In this document: in pieces, positions 34,925 through 46,217 of the stretch
Layout: each line of letters starts with the position of its first letter
How positions within the stretch are numbered: position 1 is the first letter of the stretch
DNA from: Gaeumannomyces sp. JS-464
Taxonomy: Eukaryota > Ascomycota > Sordariomycetes > Magnaporthales > Magnaporthaceae
Direction of reading: 5' to 3'
Assembly: GCA_002197995.1 (NCBI GenBank)
Contig: NGZR01000001.1
Location: 11,861,501-11,925,500, forward strand
Length of the DNA: 64,000 nucleotides
Made by a program: the position numbers and the translations under genes
The notes under the pieces: generated by a model
Databases searched by the model: none
Seen by the model: the letters and a program-made list of their open reading frames with translations, nothing else
Told to the model about the DNA's origin: nothing

Positions 34925-37092
34925 ATGCCGGGCTCAAGTGACAAGGCCCTCATCCCAAGGATGCAGGCCAAGGGGCCCTTCTCGATCGAGGTCCCCGGCG
35001 CGCCAGATATTCCCGGCGAGACGAAGCCGCGCCGCCACCCCCAGGCCGCCACGGAGCTCTTCTCGAAGCCCGAGCCCAACATCTCCACCATCTACGAGCT
35101 CGTCCGCGTCAGCGTCGAGAAGTTCGGCAACGCAAAGTGCGTCGGCTCCCGCAGGCTCGTTCGCACCCACCAGGAGACCAAGAAAATCAAGAAGATCGTC
35201 GACGGCAACGAGACCGAGGTCGACAAGCAATGGACATACTTCGAGCTCTCGGGCTACGAGTACATGTCGTACAATGAGTACGAGCGCCTGATGCTCGACC
35301 TCGGCTCCGGCCTGCGCAAGCTCGGTCTCGCCGCCGGCGACCGTCTGCACATCTTCGCCGCCACCTCGCAGTTCTGGCTGGCCATGTCCCACGGCGCCGG
35401 CTCACAGTCTATGCCCATCGTCACCGCCTACGACACGCTCGGTGAGGAGGGCCTGAGGCACTCCATGGTCGCTACCAAGGCCAAGGCCATCTTCCTCGAC
35501 CCCCACCTGCTGCCCACCCTCAGCAATGTCCTGAAGGACGCTACCGACGTCCAGCATGTCATCTGGAACACCCAGAACAAGATCAAGCAGGAGCACGCCG
35601 ATAAGCTCAAGGAGGCATACCCCCACATCAACCTGATCAGCCTCGACGACCTCATCAAGCTCGGCAAAGAAAACCCCGTGGACCCCGTCCCGCCTAAGCC
35701 TGAGGACCTCTGCTGCATCATGTACACTTCGGGCTCCACCGGAACCCCCAAGGGCGTGCCCCTCAAACACAGCAACGTTGTTGGAGCCGTTGCCGGTGTC
35801 GGTGTTGTTGTCGGGCCCTTTGTCGGTCCTGGTGATGGCGTTTTGACCTATCTTCCCGCGGCCCACATTCTCGAGTTCGTCTTCGAGAACGCCGCACTTC
35901 ACTGGGGCGCCACCCTGGGCTACGGCAACCCAAGACCCTCTCAGACGCGTCGGTTCGCAACTGCAACGGTGACATCAAGGAGTTCAAACCGACAATCCTT
36001 GTTGGTGTTCCTGCAGTCTGGGAGAACGTGAAGAAGGGCATCATCGCCAAGGTCAATGCCGGCAGCCCCGTGGTGCGCAACCTCTTCTGGGGTGCCATGT
36101 CCATGAAGACTGGCCTGATGAGCACGGGTCTACCCGGCTCGGGCGTCCTGGACTCAGTCGTGTTCAAGAAGATCAAGGAGGCCACGGGCGGCAAGATGAG
36201 GCTTTGCCTGAACGGCGGCGGCCCCGTCGCCAAGGAGACGCAGCGCTTCATCTCGATGGCCATCTGCCCCATGATCATCGGCTACGGCCTGACGGAGACG
36301 ACTGCCATGGGTACCCTCCAGAACCCCTAGAGTGGTCGATCGACACGATGGGCGCCATGCCCGGCTCGGTCGAAATGAAGCTTGTCGACTTCGCCGACGC
36401 AGGCTACTTTGTAACCAACAAGCCCAACCCCCAGGGCGAGGTTTGGCTGCGCGGTCCCACGGTCATGAGCGGCTACTACGAGAACGAGAAGGAGACGGCC
36501 GAGGCTTTGACCGAGGACGGCTGGTTCAAGACGGGCGACATTGGCGAGTTCTTCCCCAACGGCCACCTGAAGCTCATTGACCGCAAGAAGAACCTCATCA
36601 AGACGCTCAACGGAGAGTACATCGCGCTCGAGAAGCTCGAGGCCATCTACCGATCCACCCCCGTGGTTGGCAACATCTGCTGCTACGCCGACGACTCCAA
36701 GGCGAAGCCGATCGCTCTCATTGTGCCCATGGAGCCGGCGCTGAAGAAGATTGCCGCCTCGGTCGGCGTCGAAGGCCACCTCGAGGAGCTCGTGCACAAC
36801 AAGAAGGTCAACAGCGCCGTGCTCAAGGAGCTGCAGAGCCAGGGTCGGCAGGGCGGCCTTTCGGGTATTGAGATCATTGACGGCGTCGTGCTGTCGGACG
36901 AGGAGTGGACCCCTCAGAACGTGAGTGTTGGCAAATCCAAAGTTTATGTCTCGCTTCAGAAAACCAGATTTTAACCTTTTTTTTTTCTTGGCCATATAGG
37001 GACTCGTCACAGCCGCGCAGAAGCTCAACCGCAGGGGCATCCTTCAGAAATACAAGAAGGAGGTCGCTGTTGCGTACGGCAGCTCGAGCTAG
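34925..37092 (+). CDS. Long-chain fatty acid-CoA ligase (Faa1/4 type), two frameshifts
   Basis: Activates long-chain fatty acids to acyl-CoA via an acyl-adenylate for beta-oxidation, lipid synthesis and uptake; it is membrane-associated in fungi. Exons are 34925-36920 and 37000-37092, with a GTGAGT donor and TAG acceptor. The ANL-superfamily signature YTSGSTGTPKGVP, LTYLPAAHILEF, the GYGLTETTAMG motif, the GWFKTGDIGEF motif and the LIDRKKNLIKTLNGEYI hinge/lysine region are all present. Two breaks need one added C each: at 35929-35931, where GYGN continues into PKTLSDASVRNCNG, and at 36324-36327, where TLQN must read PLEWSIDTMG instead of a stop. About 696 residues. The leader is pyrimidine-rich. 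Confidence 0.93.
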
Positions 37093-38037
37093 ATGCCGGG
37101 CCCAATTGGTTCTTGTTCTGGGGAATTCGCCCTATTGCCACGATATTATTGTTGGAGACAAGCCTTTTACGTTGGTGCTTTATTCGTCTTTTTTCTGATG
37201 TGCTTCTATTTCTGGTTTCGTTGCTGGTTTTGGTTGTTTTTTTTTTCTTGTTCTTTGGTTCGGAATATCGACGGAGGAAGGCGTTGCAGAATACCAACAC
37301 TATGATCGTAAGCCCTAAAGGTATTTTGTCTGGTCTTTTGAACCTTTTGTTGGTTTTGAATTCAGACACCCCATGAGGACTATGAAGAGATTTTTTTTCC
37401 CCTTCCATCTTACTCTATCTATATGGCTCTTGATCTCTAGCCTATAATGAGTCTTGTTTCCGTATCATGACGACAAGATGTGTTGAGGAGAGAGCGTGCT
37501 CAGCGTGGCTGTGTCATCGGCGTGACCATGCTCTCGTCAAAGCCAATTTCTGAGAGATTATTCCAGCGGACGGGTCTCCCTCTTTACCCCTGATTCAACA
37601 CACTAATATTTCCAGATACATCACTCATGGTAGACCGGCGGTACAGAAGGGGTTGGGTTGAACCAGGTTATCTAAGTCAACATGCCTGCGAACTTGCTCG
37701 TCTTCGATGGCCTTGGCATACCCCATCTTGCGGCGCCTCTGAGCGGAAAGGTGGCAATGGATGGGAAACAGGGTTTGCGGAGGATATACAAACAGCCCGA
37801 AAAGATGACGAAAGAGAGACAAGCATAACAAGGAGAATCGGCCCAATATCATTTCGTTATCCTGTTAGAAGCTTTGGGAATTGATTGGTAGGTGAATGCG
37901 CCGGACAACAAGGGTCGTCGCCGGGAAGGTTCGAGGGATCGCTAGGTTTTCGGGAGCTTAGAAGAAATAGCAGTACAGAGGAAAATGACGCCGTCAAGGA
38001 TTAGGAGGGTTTCTAGGAGGGGAGGAAGCTAGCTTTT
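37093..38037. other. Convergent intergenic region acyl-CoA synthetase / NCS-1
   Basis: About 950 nt. The first 300 nt are T-rich (TTTTTTTTTTCTTG near 37240), consistent with a 3' untranslated region. No other feature. Confidence 0.4.
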
Positions 38038-39324
38038 TCAGACTAGGCCGTCATAGAGGGACAAGGCGGACACGATCGTCTCGTCTCTCTTGCTGCCCTC
38101 CTTGAACTCCTCCATGTCCAAGCTGCCGTTCTCGTCCTTGTCCATCATGCGGAAGATCTTGCGCACCCTCTTCTCGGGTGTATCCTCGTCCTCGGGGAGT
38201 TTGACCATGGACCCGACCTGTGTTGGACGCGGCGCAAAGGGGCGCGCGAGCGAAAGTGTCAGCCAGATCATGAGTTAGGGGGCAGGTTTGCGGGGCGGGC
38301 TGGCATTTTTGTTCCGTACCATCTTGTAGATGGCCTCGACAATCTGTAACATCTCGTCGTAGCTGATCTTGCCGTCGCCGTCGATGTCGTAGAGCTGGAA
38401 GGCCCAATCCAGCTTGTCCTCCATCTTGCCGCGGCTGGTGACGCTCAGGGCCACGATGAACTCCTTGAAGTCGATCGTGCCCGACTTATCGCTGTCGAAT
38501 ACGTTGAAGACATAGTCGGCAAACGATGATGGATCGCCAAACGGGAAGAACTGCCGGTAGATCTTCTGGAACTCCTCCTTGGTCAGCGTCCCCGAGGGGC
38601 AGTCCTTAAGGAAGCCTGTGATGTTGGTGCGAGTCGGCTGTAAGCGTCAGCCAGGTATTGATCGAGGGTTCGTTGGCGGGGGGTTTCTTTCTGTCCCTAT
38701 GCCTCGTTATATCTCCTAGACCATCCCATCCTCCTCTTGACATCATTGCTGAGACTGCCGCCCGCCCGCACCCCACCAATCTCCAGCTCACGGCGTCGCT
38801 CGGATCTGGTCGCGTGCCGCAGGGAGTCTGGCGAGGGAGCGCGCCGGCGGGCGAGGGGGATGAAGGCGGGGGCGTCCATTGGGAGCAGCAGGGGCAGCAC
38901 CAACAGCAATGCAGGGCAGATAACGGCAGGGCAGGGGTAGGCAACGCACCCTTGTACCATTGTTGCAGCTCCTTCTTGTCGAAGTGTGTCGACTTCTGCA
39001 GTTCGGCCAGCTGCTCTTGCGACAGCTTCGACTGTCTGCGGTGGGCGGGGGTTTGTTAGTCAATCAGCCCTCCCCCTGCTCCACTGCCGCCGCCGCCGCC
39101 GCCGCTGCTATCGACGTCGCCATTCTCCTTCCTCGATCTTGGGTGATGCTATGCGACAATGGTGCGATACATGGCCTTCTGCATGTCCTCTATCGCTCTC
39201 ACTCCCGACCATTGAGTCGTCGCGACGCGCGCGCGGATAGCACGGAAAGCAGGTCGGCGCGGCGCAATGTGCAGTGCAAGCGGCGGCTGCTGGTGCAAGG
39301 TCAGGCGACTCACGATTTACCCAT
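38038..39324 (-). CDS. NCS1: Frequenin / neuronal calcium sensor-1
   Basis: EF-hand calcium sensor that in fungi activates the phosphatidylinositol 4-kinase Pik1 and supports calcium tolerance and growth. Four exons with exact phases (39314-39324, 38950-39035, 38320-38615, 38038-38217) give 190 residues, the family length. Exon 1 is only 11 nt and encodes MGKS; with the next exon it makes the N-myristoylation start [12 protein letters not shown]. Then come [15 protein letters not shown], the degenerate first hand, and EF-hands around [26 protein letters not shown] and [13 protein letters not shown]. The end is LYDGLV. Introns 1 and 2 are longer than usual (278 and 334 nt), and intron 1 has a GCC repeat. 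The frame is intact. Confidence 0.95.
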
Positions 39325-40641
39325 ATCAAACAGCCACAACCGAATGCGGCGCACTTGAGGAAGGGGAGGGTTCTGCCAAGCTGATCTGGGCGGCCGCGAC
39401 GTGCAGGAGAGGCAGAGGTCGTGTCGTCGAGTCGGGGGCGGGGCAGCGACGTGTGTTTGGTTCGGTCTTCGGGTAGATTGAGGTTTTGTTTTGTGTTTTG
39501 TTTCGTGTTTAGGAAAGAAAAATGGGTTCGCTCGGCCGAGATGGTTGAATGGAACAGCAACGAGGGAGTGAGGGTTGTTTATTTTTGTGTCTCCGAGGCG
39601 GCAAGGCAAGGTGGGCGTGTCCCGAGCCGCAGGGAGAAGTGAGGGGTTTGCGACGTGACAGGCGATGCGAAGCAAGGACCCCAATGGCGAGCGGACCGTG
39701 GGGAAGCAGGCGGCTTGTGGGCAGGGAACCCCGACGTTGCACGCGTGCCTGGTTCGTTATCACAAAAGTCTTGAGAGCGGACGGCCGAGGTGAGCGCAGG
39801 CGTGGGTGCAGGTCGTCAATTCTCCAATCCAAAAAAAAAAGGGGCAAACGGAGGGAGGAATGGGGATGATGCAGCTGGCTGGTGGAGGCCAGGTGGGATG
39901 TGGTGTGGCCAAGTGGGCTTGCTGGCCGACTGTTGGCGGGCAGTCGTGGGCCTCCCAATGCGCTGGACAGGCTACCTACGGGCTACCTATGCATATCACC
40001 ATCCATGAAATCCCAGCCAATTGGGGATCCAATGGGGTCGGTGGCGTCAGGTCGCACAGGCTGATGCGGGTGCGTGCCTTCTCGATTAGCACATCCGAGG
40101 TGGCTCCTTCTCATTGCGACATTATGAGGTCCCAGCCACGCGACCAGAGGCTTTTCATTTCCTGCGCATGTGCGAGCGTGCGGCGCCGGAGAGAGGCTGA
40201 GGCTGACAGAACACAGGCCCTTGTCTTTGCGTTTCCAACTTGATGACGCTGCCCAGAGACAGTTTCGTGGATCCAGGAGGTCCCGCCGTTGCGCAAACGA
40301 GTCAAGACGTCGAGACGTTTGACTCTCTTGGCTCACCACAACGACAACAGAACAACACGCTCTTGTACAACCAAGAAGAAGAGCTATATCTGGCCAAGAG
40401 ATTCCCCTCAACCTTGCTGACCGTTTTTCCGGCAGTCAGACAAGACCACCCAGCTTTACAGCAGGCCAGGCTTGCCGCTTGGCCCTCCAGAAAAATAAAC
40501 TAAAAGGAAGCCCCCAAGCGTGGCGCTCTGATTGGCCGGCCCGACCTCGTGTGATATGCCCAGAAGCGGAGATGTCACTTCGGTGCGCGGAAAGGGGCTG
40601 TGCAAAAAGCATGACCGCCAAAATGGAACCGGGCATGGATC
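39325..40641. other. Intergenic upstream of NCS-1, 1.3 kb
   Basis: Upstream of the NCS-1 start and downstream of the hemerythrin-like gene (both on the minus strand). It has a TACCTA cluster near 39970. A weak alternative stop for the hemerythrin gene lies at 40575. No independent gene is seen. Confidence 0.4.
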
Positions 40642-41743
40642 CTACGCAAACGGCAGCTCTCTCGGGTTCCCTGGTCGTCGCACGGCGAGAACCTCCACCA
40701 GCTCTTGTGCTTGGGCACAAACACCCACCGGAAGACGAGCCCCACGATCCACGGCAGCTCCGGCCACCACGCGAAAACACCCGCCTCGAAGGCTTTGTGG
40801 TGGTGGTGCAGCGCGAACGGGAGGGCAACCGTCTGCGTGAGAGACAGGAGCCGGGCGTGTTAGCAGTGTGGGCAGATAGGTACCTAGGTAGGTACGTAGC
40901 GATAACAGCAGCAGGCAGAACAAAACACCAGCAACGCCCCCCCGCCAGCCGCTCACCTTGATCGTCGGCTGCTTGCTCTCCTCGCCCAGGATCCGCGCCG
41001 ACAGCTCCTTGTGCCACGCCGCCCAGTCCAGCCGGTCCTCGTACTTGTCCAGCGCCAGCAGCGTCTCGATCTCGTCTCCAAGGTGGCCCAGCAGCGTCGG
41101 CAAGGAATCCCTCCAGCGCCCTTTTGATCTCGGCCCCCTTGTACTTCTCCTTGCCGCCCTCGAGGACGCCCTGCAGGTGCTGCCGATAGTCCTCGAACCC
41201 GCCGTGGAAGGCCCGGTGCTGCTCCACGCTGGTGCCCATGAGCCCCGGCACCCCAGCCGCCTTCTCGATCGCCGGGAACAATGGTCGTCTCTTCGATGTT
41301 GTGATGGCTGTCTACCGCGGCGCACCACGATAGGCAATAGTTGACAAAATCCAGGATGGCGTCCGGGTCGCTTTCGACCTTTTCGCATTGGAGATGCATG
41401 CTGTTGGCTCTGTGCTTCCGGGTCGGGCTTTAGCGACTCGCTTGCTGCAGCTCTTCCTCACTACGGCGGATAGTGCGAGCAGGGAAGAAAGAGCGAACAC
41501 GTGAGAGCCTACCCTCGGATTAGAAGATTGTGAATGAGAATCATCTCCTGGGCCTGGGCATGACATCCCTTGACCTTTCCATCCTCCTAAAATCCATGGT
41601 TGTCAGACAGCAGCTCCAAACCTGAGTAGACGACCAGGTATGTTATGTGAATAGAGCCGTCCTTGCCTCACCGTTCTAGATAGTCTGTCGCCGGAGATGA
41701 GCTTGTAAGGGCCGTCTGCCCATAGTTTTGCGGCGGTCGACAT
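40642..41743 (-). CDS. Hemerythrin-like (HHE) domain protein, three frame errors
   Basis: Cation-binding four-helix-bundle protein; di-iron or oxygen/metal sensing is known for the fold, but the fungal role is unclear. Exons are 41672-41743 (MSTAAKLWADGPYKLISGD), 41513-41586 (HAQAQEMILIHNLLIRG), 40957-41409 and 40642-40832. Metal-ligand-like histidines and acidic residues occur in EMILIHN, DSHHNIEET and SVEQHRAFHGGFEDY. A later segment reads HLGDEIETLLALDKYEDRLDW. The C-terminal exon has ALHHHKAFEAG and HKSWWRFSPCDD, closing RELPFA. Two breaks look like one extra G (near 41278, ETTI then FPAIEK, and near 41104, EGFL then PTLLGHL). The third, near 40680, lacks one base. About 263 residues. Confidence 0.82.
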
Positions 41744-42586
41744 CTGCGCGATGAGGGTTGGCTCTAGGAGCGACGCCTGTTTTTCGTGTGCTTATGCTTT
41801 CACACGAAAACACAACGTCTAAACTCGAGGGGCTCGTCTGGCGGTGTTTTATACATGGTTGAAGATCCCAACCACCAACGTGTTCAGTTAGCTGGCTCTT
41901 CAGTCAGCTTGATTACATGCGGGACCGCACATGGTCTTCACAGGTGATTGGCCCCGAGTGCGAGCTGGGGATGTTGGAAGGATCAGTTGCCCTGTCTGCT
42001 CGTCTTTGCTGTGCTTGCTTACATATGCGTAGATACTGATATAACGAGCAGTTCTTCGATCGAGGTTGATCCCACCTCGTCCCCTTAGGCTCGTGGGTCG
42101 CTGTCATCTTCGCCAGACTGGGCTAGTGCGGTTCACATTCATAACAACCGGTGGCCTTGCATGAGACAACCGCGGGCGAAAATAACACATCCAATTCCTC
42201 TAGTATCTTGCCTGTGTACATCTCCTGCATCTGCCACCGCCCGCTATCAACAGTGTTCCTCCCACTCATAAGCTATATCAGCAAAAATAATGCTCCCTCG
42301 TTCGCCAATATTGCTCCACCAAAAAAAGAAAAAGGAAAAGAGGAGTGTGCAGAAACCCCGACAACGCCATGGCTATGACACATACATGATAAAAAAAGAA
42401 AAGCCATGCTTTGTTGTAAATGCCCTCATTAACGGCTAACCATCCACCCGTCTATCCATCCATCCATCCAGCCAGCATCAATAAAATAAAACATCATGCG
42501 TGACGGCCCCCGTCGAGGGCGGCGCCGGGCAAGAAAGAAAGCGGCGTCCCAAGAGTGGTCCTATTAATATAGCGGGCTCCCCTTTT
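41744..42586. other. Intergenic, CDC45 to hemerythrin-like gene
   Basis: About 840 nt between same-strand genes. Nothing coding is visible. CATC repeats occur near 42455-42470. Confidence 0.4.
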
Positions 42587-45366
42587 TCACCCCACGACCG
42601 CCTTCATGCTCAGACTTTCCAGGAACCCGCCGAGGTCCTCCTTCTTGACCTCGACAACGCAGTGCTCGAAGCTGTCGATCCTCACCCGCGCGCTGGTCTC
42701 GCCCACCACGTCCTGGAACGCGTTTCCGAACCTGTTGAGGCCGTGGCCCCTCTCCTTGGGCGCGTCGTCGTCGTCGTCATCGTCGCTATCGTCATCTTCC
42801 GAGTCGGAGCCGCCGTCCGAGCCTTCTGACTCGGTCTCGTCTTCTTCTTCTCCGCCCCCTGCCGCCGCCGCCGCCGCCGCCGCCGCTTGGCTGCCTTCTT
42901 CTCCTCGCGCACCTTCTCCTTGGCCCTGCGGCTCTCCTCGCGGGCCTTGGCCTTTGCCGCTTTCGCCTCGGCCTTCTTCTTCTTGTCCGCCAGCAGGTCC
43001 GCACCGCCTAGGGCACCGGCCCCTCCGCCACCGCCAGTGCCGACGACGATGTAGACACCACGCTTCTCGTCTAGCGACGCCGCCACCAGCGGCGTGCCCC
43101 TCCCGCCGTTGCTGAGTTTTCCCTTAGTGTCCTTCTCCTGCTCTGCGAGCGCCTCGCCGATCCACAAAGCCAGTTTTGTCAGCGCTCCCGGGTGATTAAA
43201 TACGGCCGCGTCAGGGCTGTCTTTGACGATGCACATGCGGAACGCGCGCAGGTGTGAGATTTGCTTCTTCTTCAGCAACGTTGTGCCCGTGTTGAAGATT
43301 GCCCTATGGAGGAACTGGGCGGTGGGCAGTCCTTGCTTGAGAGCTTCGATACTGTTTATGAGAGATGGGTTAATACAATATCTTTATGGTAGCATGTAGG
43401 GGTGGGCGCCAGCAGAGAAAAGAACATACTCCTCGAGCGCATCGTACGCCTCCCAGAACCGTGGGATCCACTCTTCGCTCTGCATCTCCAGGTGGTTGTC
43501 CTCGGGGTCCTGGTACAGCTGCGAGGATACTCCGTCCCCAGACCCGGACGAGGAAGATGCGGCAGCGTGCTTGCCAACCTCGAGCAGGGCCCCGATGACG
43601 ACGCGACGTCCTGGGCGCTTAGGGTGGCGCGCCAGCCCCAACTCCGCACGAAGCCCCAGCCGTCCTTGGCGCCGGCGCGGTCCCTGCCGTCCGTGTCGAT
43701 GGTGGGCACCATGTCGTCGAGATTGTACAGCGAAGCGTACTTGAGCAGCTTGACGCGGAGCTCGCGCGAGCACCATGTCCATGTGCGTGTAGCTTTGCTT
43801 GCACTGGACGAGACTAACGCCCATCTTGGCGAACAGCTTGTGCAGCCGCTTCAGCCCCGTCTCGCTCCACATCTTGAGACGCGAGAAGAGGTAGGGCGAG
43901 TGCAGCATGCTGTCGTAGAGGCTCCAGTGCCTGATGAGCAGGAACTTGGGCTCAGGCGAAAGCCGGATGCTCGTGTCTTCGGGCTGCGCGCCGTTGTCGG
44001 TATGATGCCCTGGCCCTCGGCCGACACCTTGCCCGTGCTGCCGCCCATCTCGGGTGGGTTCAGGCGCCGCACCTCGTCGCGCAGGAGCTGCCGTATGCGC
44101 GCCCCACGCATCCCGAGCCCCCCGACGCCAGCCTGGCCTCGGAGCTCCGCGCTGGCACGGCCACACCGGCCGATGATCGCCCGTAGAGCTCCATGGATGT
44201 CACTCCCACGATGGTGAGCCACAGCAGATCGTTGTCCTCCGCCCGAGCTCTGAGGCCAGTGAGTACATCATTGAGGACACAGGTTCCGAGTACGACGTTC
44301 CCAGACGGTAGTATTTGCGGAGCGTGCCCTCTTTTTTCCCGCCGCAGACGCAGCAGCTGCCTCCTCATTTTGCGCGCTGACGGCGGTTTTGGGGGTTGTG
44401 CCCCTAACGGGGGCTCGTTTGGATCGCTGGAGGAGAAGACGGCCGAATCCTGAAGCGATATCAAGCCCCGCCGCTCTGGGCGCGTGGGCGATTCGGGAAT
44501 CGAGTTCGACTGACCGAGCAGTACGATTAGAACTGCACGAACATATATATGCGTACACATGGGTGGGAGATAAAAAGGTTGCCTTACTGAATTGCTCCTG
44601 CGCCTCTGCCTGGGCCTGTCATCCTCGTCACTCTCCTCGTCGTCGTCCTGGTCTGACCAAGACTTGCGCTTTTTGCCCCGCACGAACCGGCTCCTCGTCT
44701 CCACCGTCGTCATCGTCCTCGGAGTCGCTGTCGTCTAGGTCCTCACCATCGTCCTCAACGTCGGGCATGTCCACTAGCGCCATATATGCATCCCGCTCCT
44801 CGTTGAGCCGTCCTCGATGTCCCCGTCGTCAAACACAACTATGCCGCCCCTGGAGGGGCTGAACGAGTGCGATATGCGGCCGCTCGAGACGCCGGGAGGG
44901 GCACGGGCGCCGTAGGAGACGCGAGCCCACCCTCGGCCGCCTCGGGCTCCAGGGGGAAGCCGCCAAAGACGTTGCCGAGGTTCCAGGGGCGGTGCGAGTC
45001 GATGACCCAGACCTCGACGCCGCCGTAGGGGGCCTCGTCGTCGCCCTCGGGCTCAAGCCCCAGCATGGCGCCGAGGTCGACGGTGCCGCCGACGCCGAGG
45101 CAGACGACGATGCCGCCGGAGCCGCCGCGGGACTCCATCATGGGACTGACGAGCTCGCAGCCGACGCGCTCGAGGTCGGCGTAGCCGGCGACGGGCTGGA
45201 TCTTGTGCGGGATGTAGTCATGCTTGAGCAGGCGCGTCAGGATGCGGCATGCGCAGAGGGCGTCGGGCTCGAGGGCGACGAGGAGCAGCACGGGCGGGGC
45301 GAGGGCGTGCCGCGTCTTCTGCAGGTGCAGGTAGAGTTTGGAGATGAGGGAGCGCGGGAGATGCAT
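42587..45366 (-). CDS. CDC45: CDC45 replication initiation factor, many frameshifts
   Basis: Component of the CMG (Cdc45-MCM-GINS) replicative helicase, with a RecJ-like fold. The start MHLPRSLISKLYLHLQKT and HDYIPHKIQPVAGYADLE are diagnostic, followed by VWVIDSHRPWNLGNVFGG. Later pieces in changing frames are HSFSPSRGGIVVFDDGDIE, an acidic stretch, KMRRQLLRLRREK, LWLTIVGVTSMELYG, IRQLLRDEVRRLNPPE, FLLIRHWSLYDSMLHSPYL, WGFVRSWGWRATLSAQDV, WEAYDALED, ISHLRAFRMCIVKDSPD and the end EDLGGFLESLSMKAVVG. Introns are at 44510-44587 and 43352-43429. At least seven frame changes occur, several next to C/G runs or the GCC repeat near 42865. Expected length is about 870 residues. Confidence 0.85.
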
Positions 45367-46217
45367 GTCGGCCGGGCTGGGATGCACGCGTCGTCGTCGT
45401 TGTCGTCGTCGTCGTCGTCGTCGTCGGGAGTCGTGTGCCGGCGAGACCCATGTCCTGCCGTGTGGTGCCGGCGAGCCCTTCTCTCCCTATCCAAGCCTTG
45501 CCGGCGAGAAGCAAGCGGGCAAGAGCTCAGAAGGCAACGCGGGATGCTGCAGTGGGAGCAACCAAGCCAGACAGAAACGGGGTGGTATCACTGTCAGGCC
45601 AGTCCGGACGGGAGGCAACGCTAGATCGCCGTGATTATAGTAGAGGTATGTGTATGTAAGATAGTTATGGGGGAAAATAAAACGAAGACGGTAACTATAA
45701 ACAAACTCTCCAAGCCCAAAATGTCTCCCTAGGTAAGAATGAGCCTGGCATCCAGTGTTGGCAGGCGTGGTGACGGCGTGGCAGAGTCGGTAGAGAGACA
45801 GGGGGGGCCTGCTTGCAATCATCTCTCGATGGCTTGACGGTTAATTGATGTTGTGCCAGAGACGCGTTTGCGGAGCCACAAGACGCGACTGGCGTGTGCT
45901 GACCTGGAGCGCGATGGCCCACCAGGTGGGGTTGGGTCAATGGGGTGGCCCAGGCGGCCTAAGCCTGACAAGGACCATCAACTGCCCGGATTAGGAAACC
46001 CCGTGCCATTTACTCGGCGCGTCCCGCTGGGAAACCATTGTGCTGCCATTATCCCATTATCATCATCCAAGTGCCTTTTATGCATGCAACTCGAGTCGTT
46101 TATTCAATATGATTGGGCATGATTTTACTATCACCAGATATCCCTGCCCTCATTCATTGTCTCTGGCTGGATTGTTGTTCTCTCTCCCTTCGAGCCTCAT
46201 TCTCCCATCATCAATCC
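45367..46217. other. Intergenic, methyltransferase to CDC45
   Basis: About 850 nt between two minus-strand genes, holding the CDC45 upstream region with its trinucleotide repeat and the methyltransferase 3' end. No other gene seen. Confidence 0.4.
45391..45426. repeat. TCG/CGA trinucleotide microsatellite
   Basis: Twelve near-perfect units with one TTG interruption, 25 nt upstream of the CDC45 start codon, so probably in its 5' leader. Confidence 0.85.

Noticed and set aside
40575..40641. C-terminal extension of the hemerythrin-like protein to the stop at 40575
   Set aside because: The alternative frame ends in RELPFA, the usual end of this family as I recall it, after one missing base.
42865..42895. 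Poly-arginine segment in CDC45
   Set aside because: It comes from reading a GCC/CGG repeat in the wrong frame after a break; the acidic tail expected for CDC45 is in the neighbouring frame.
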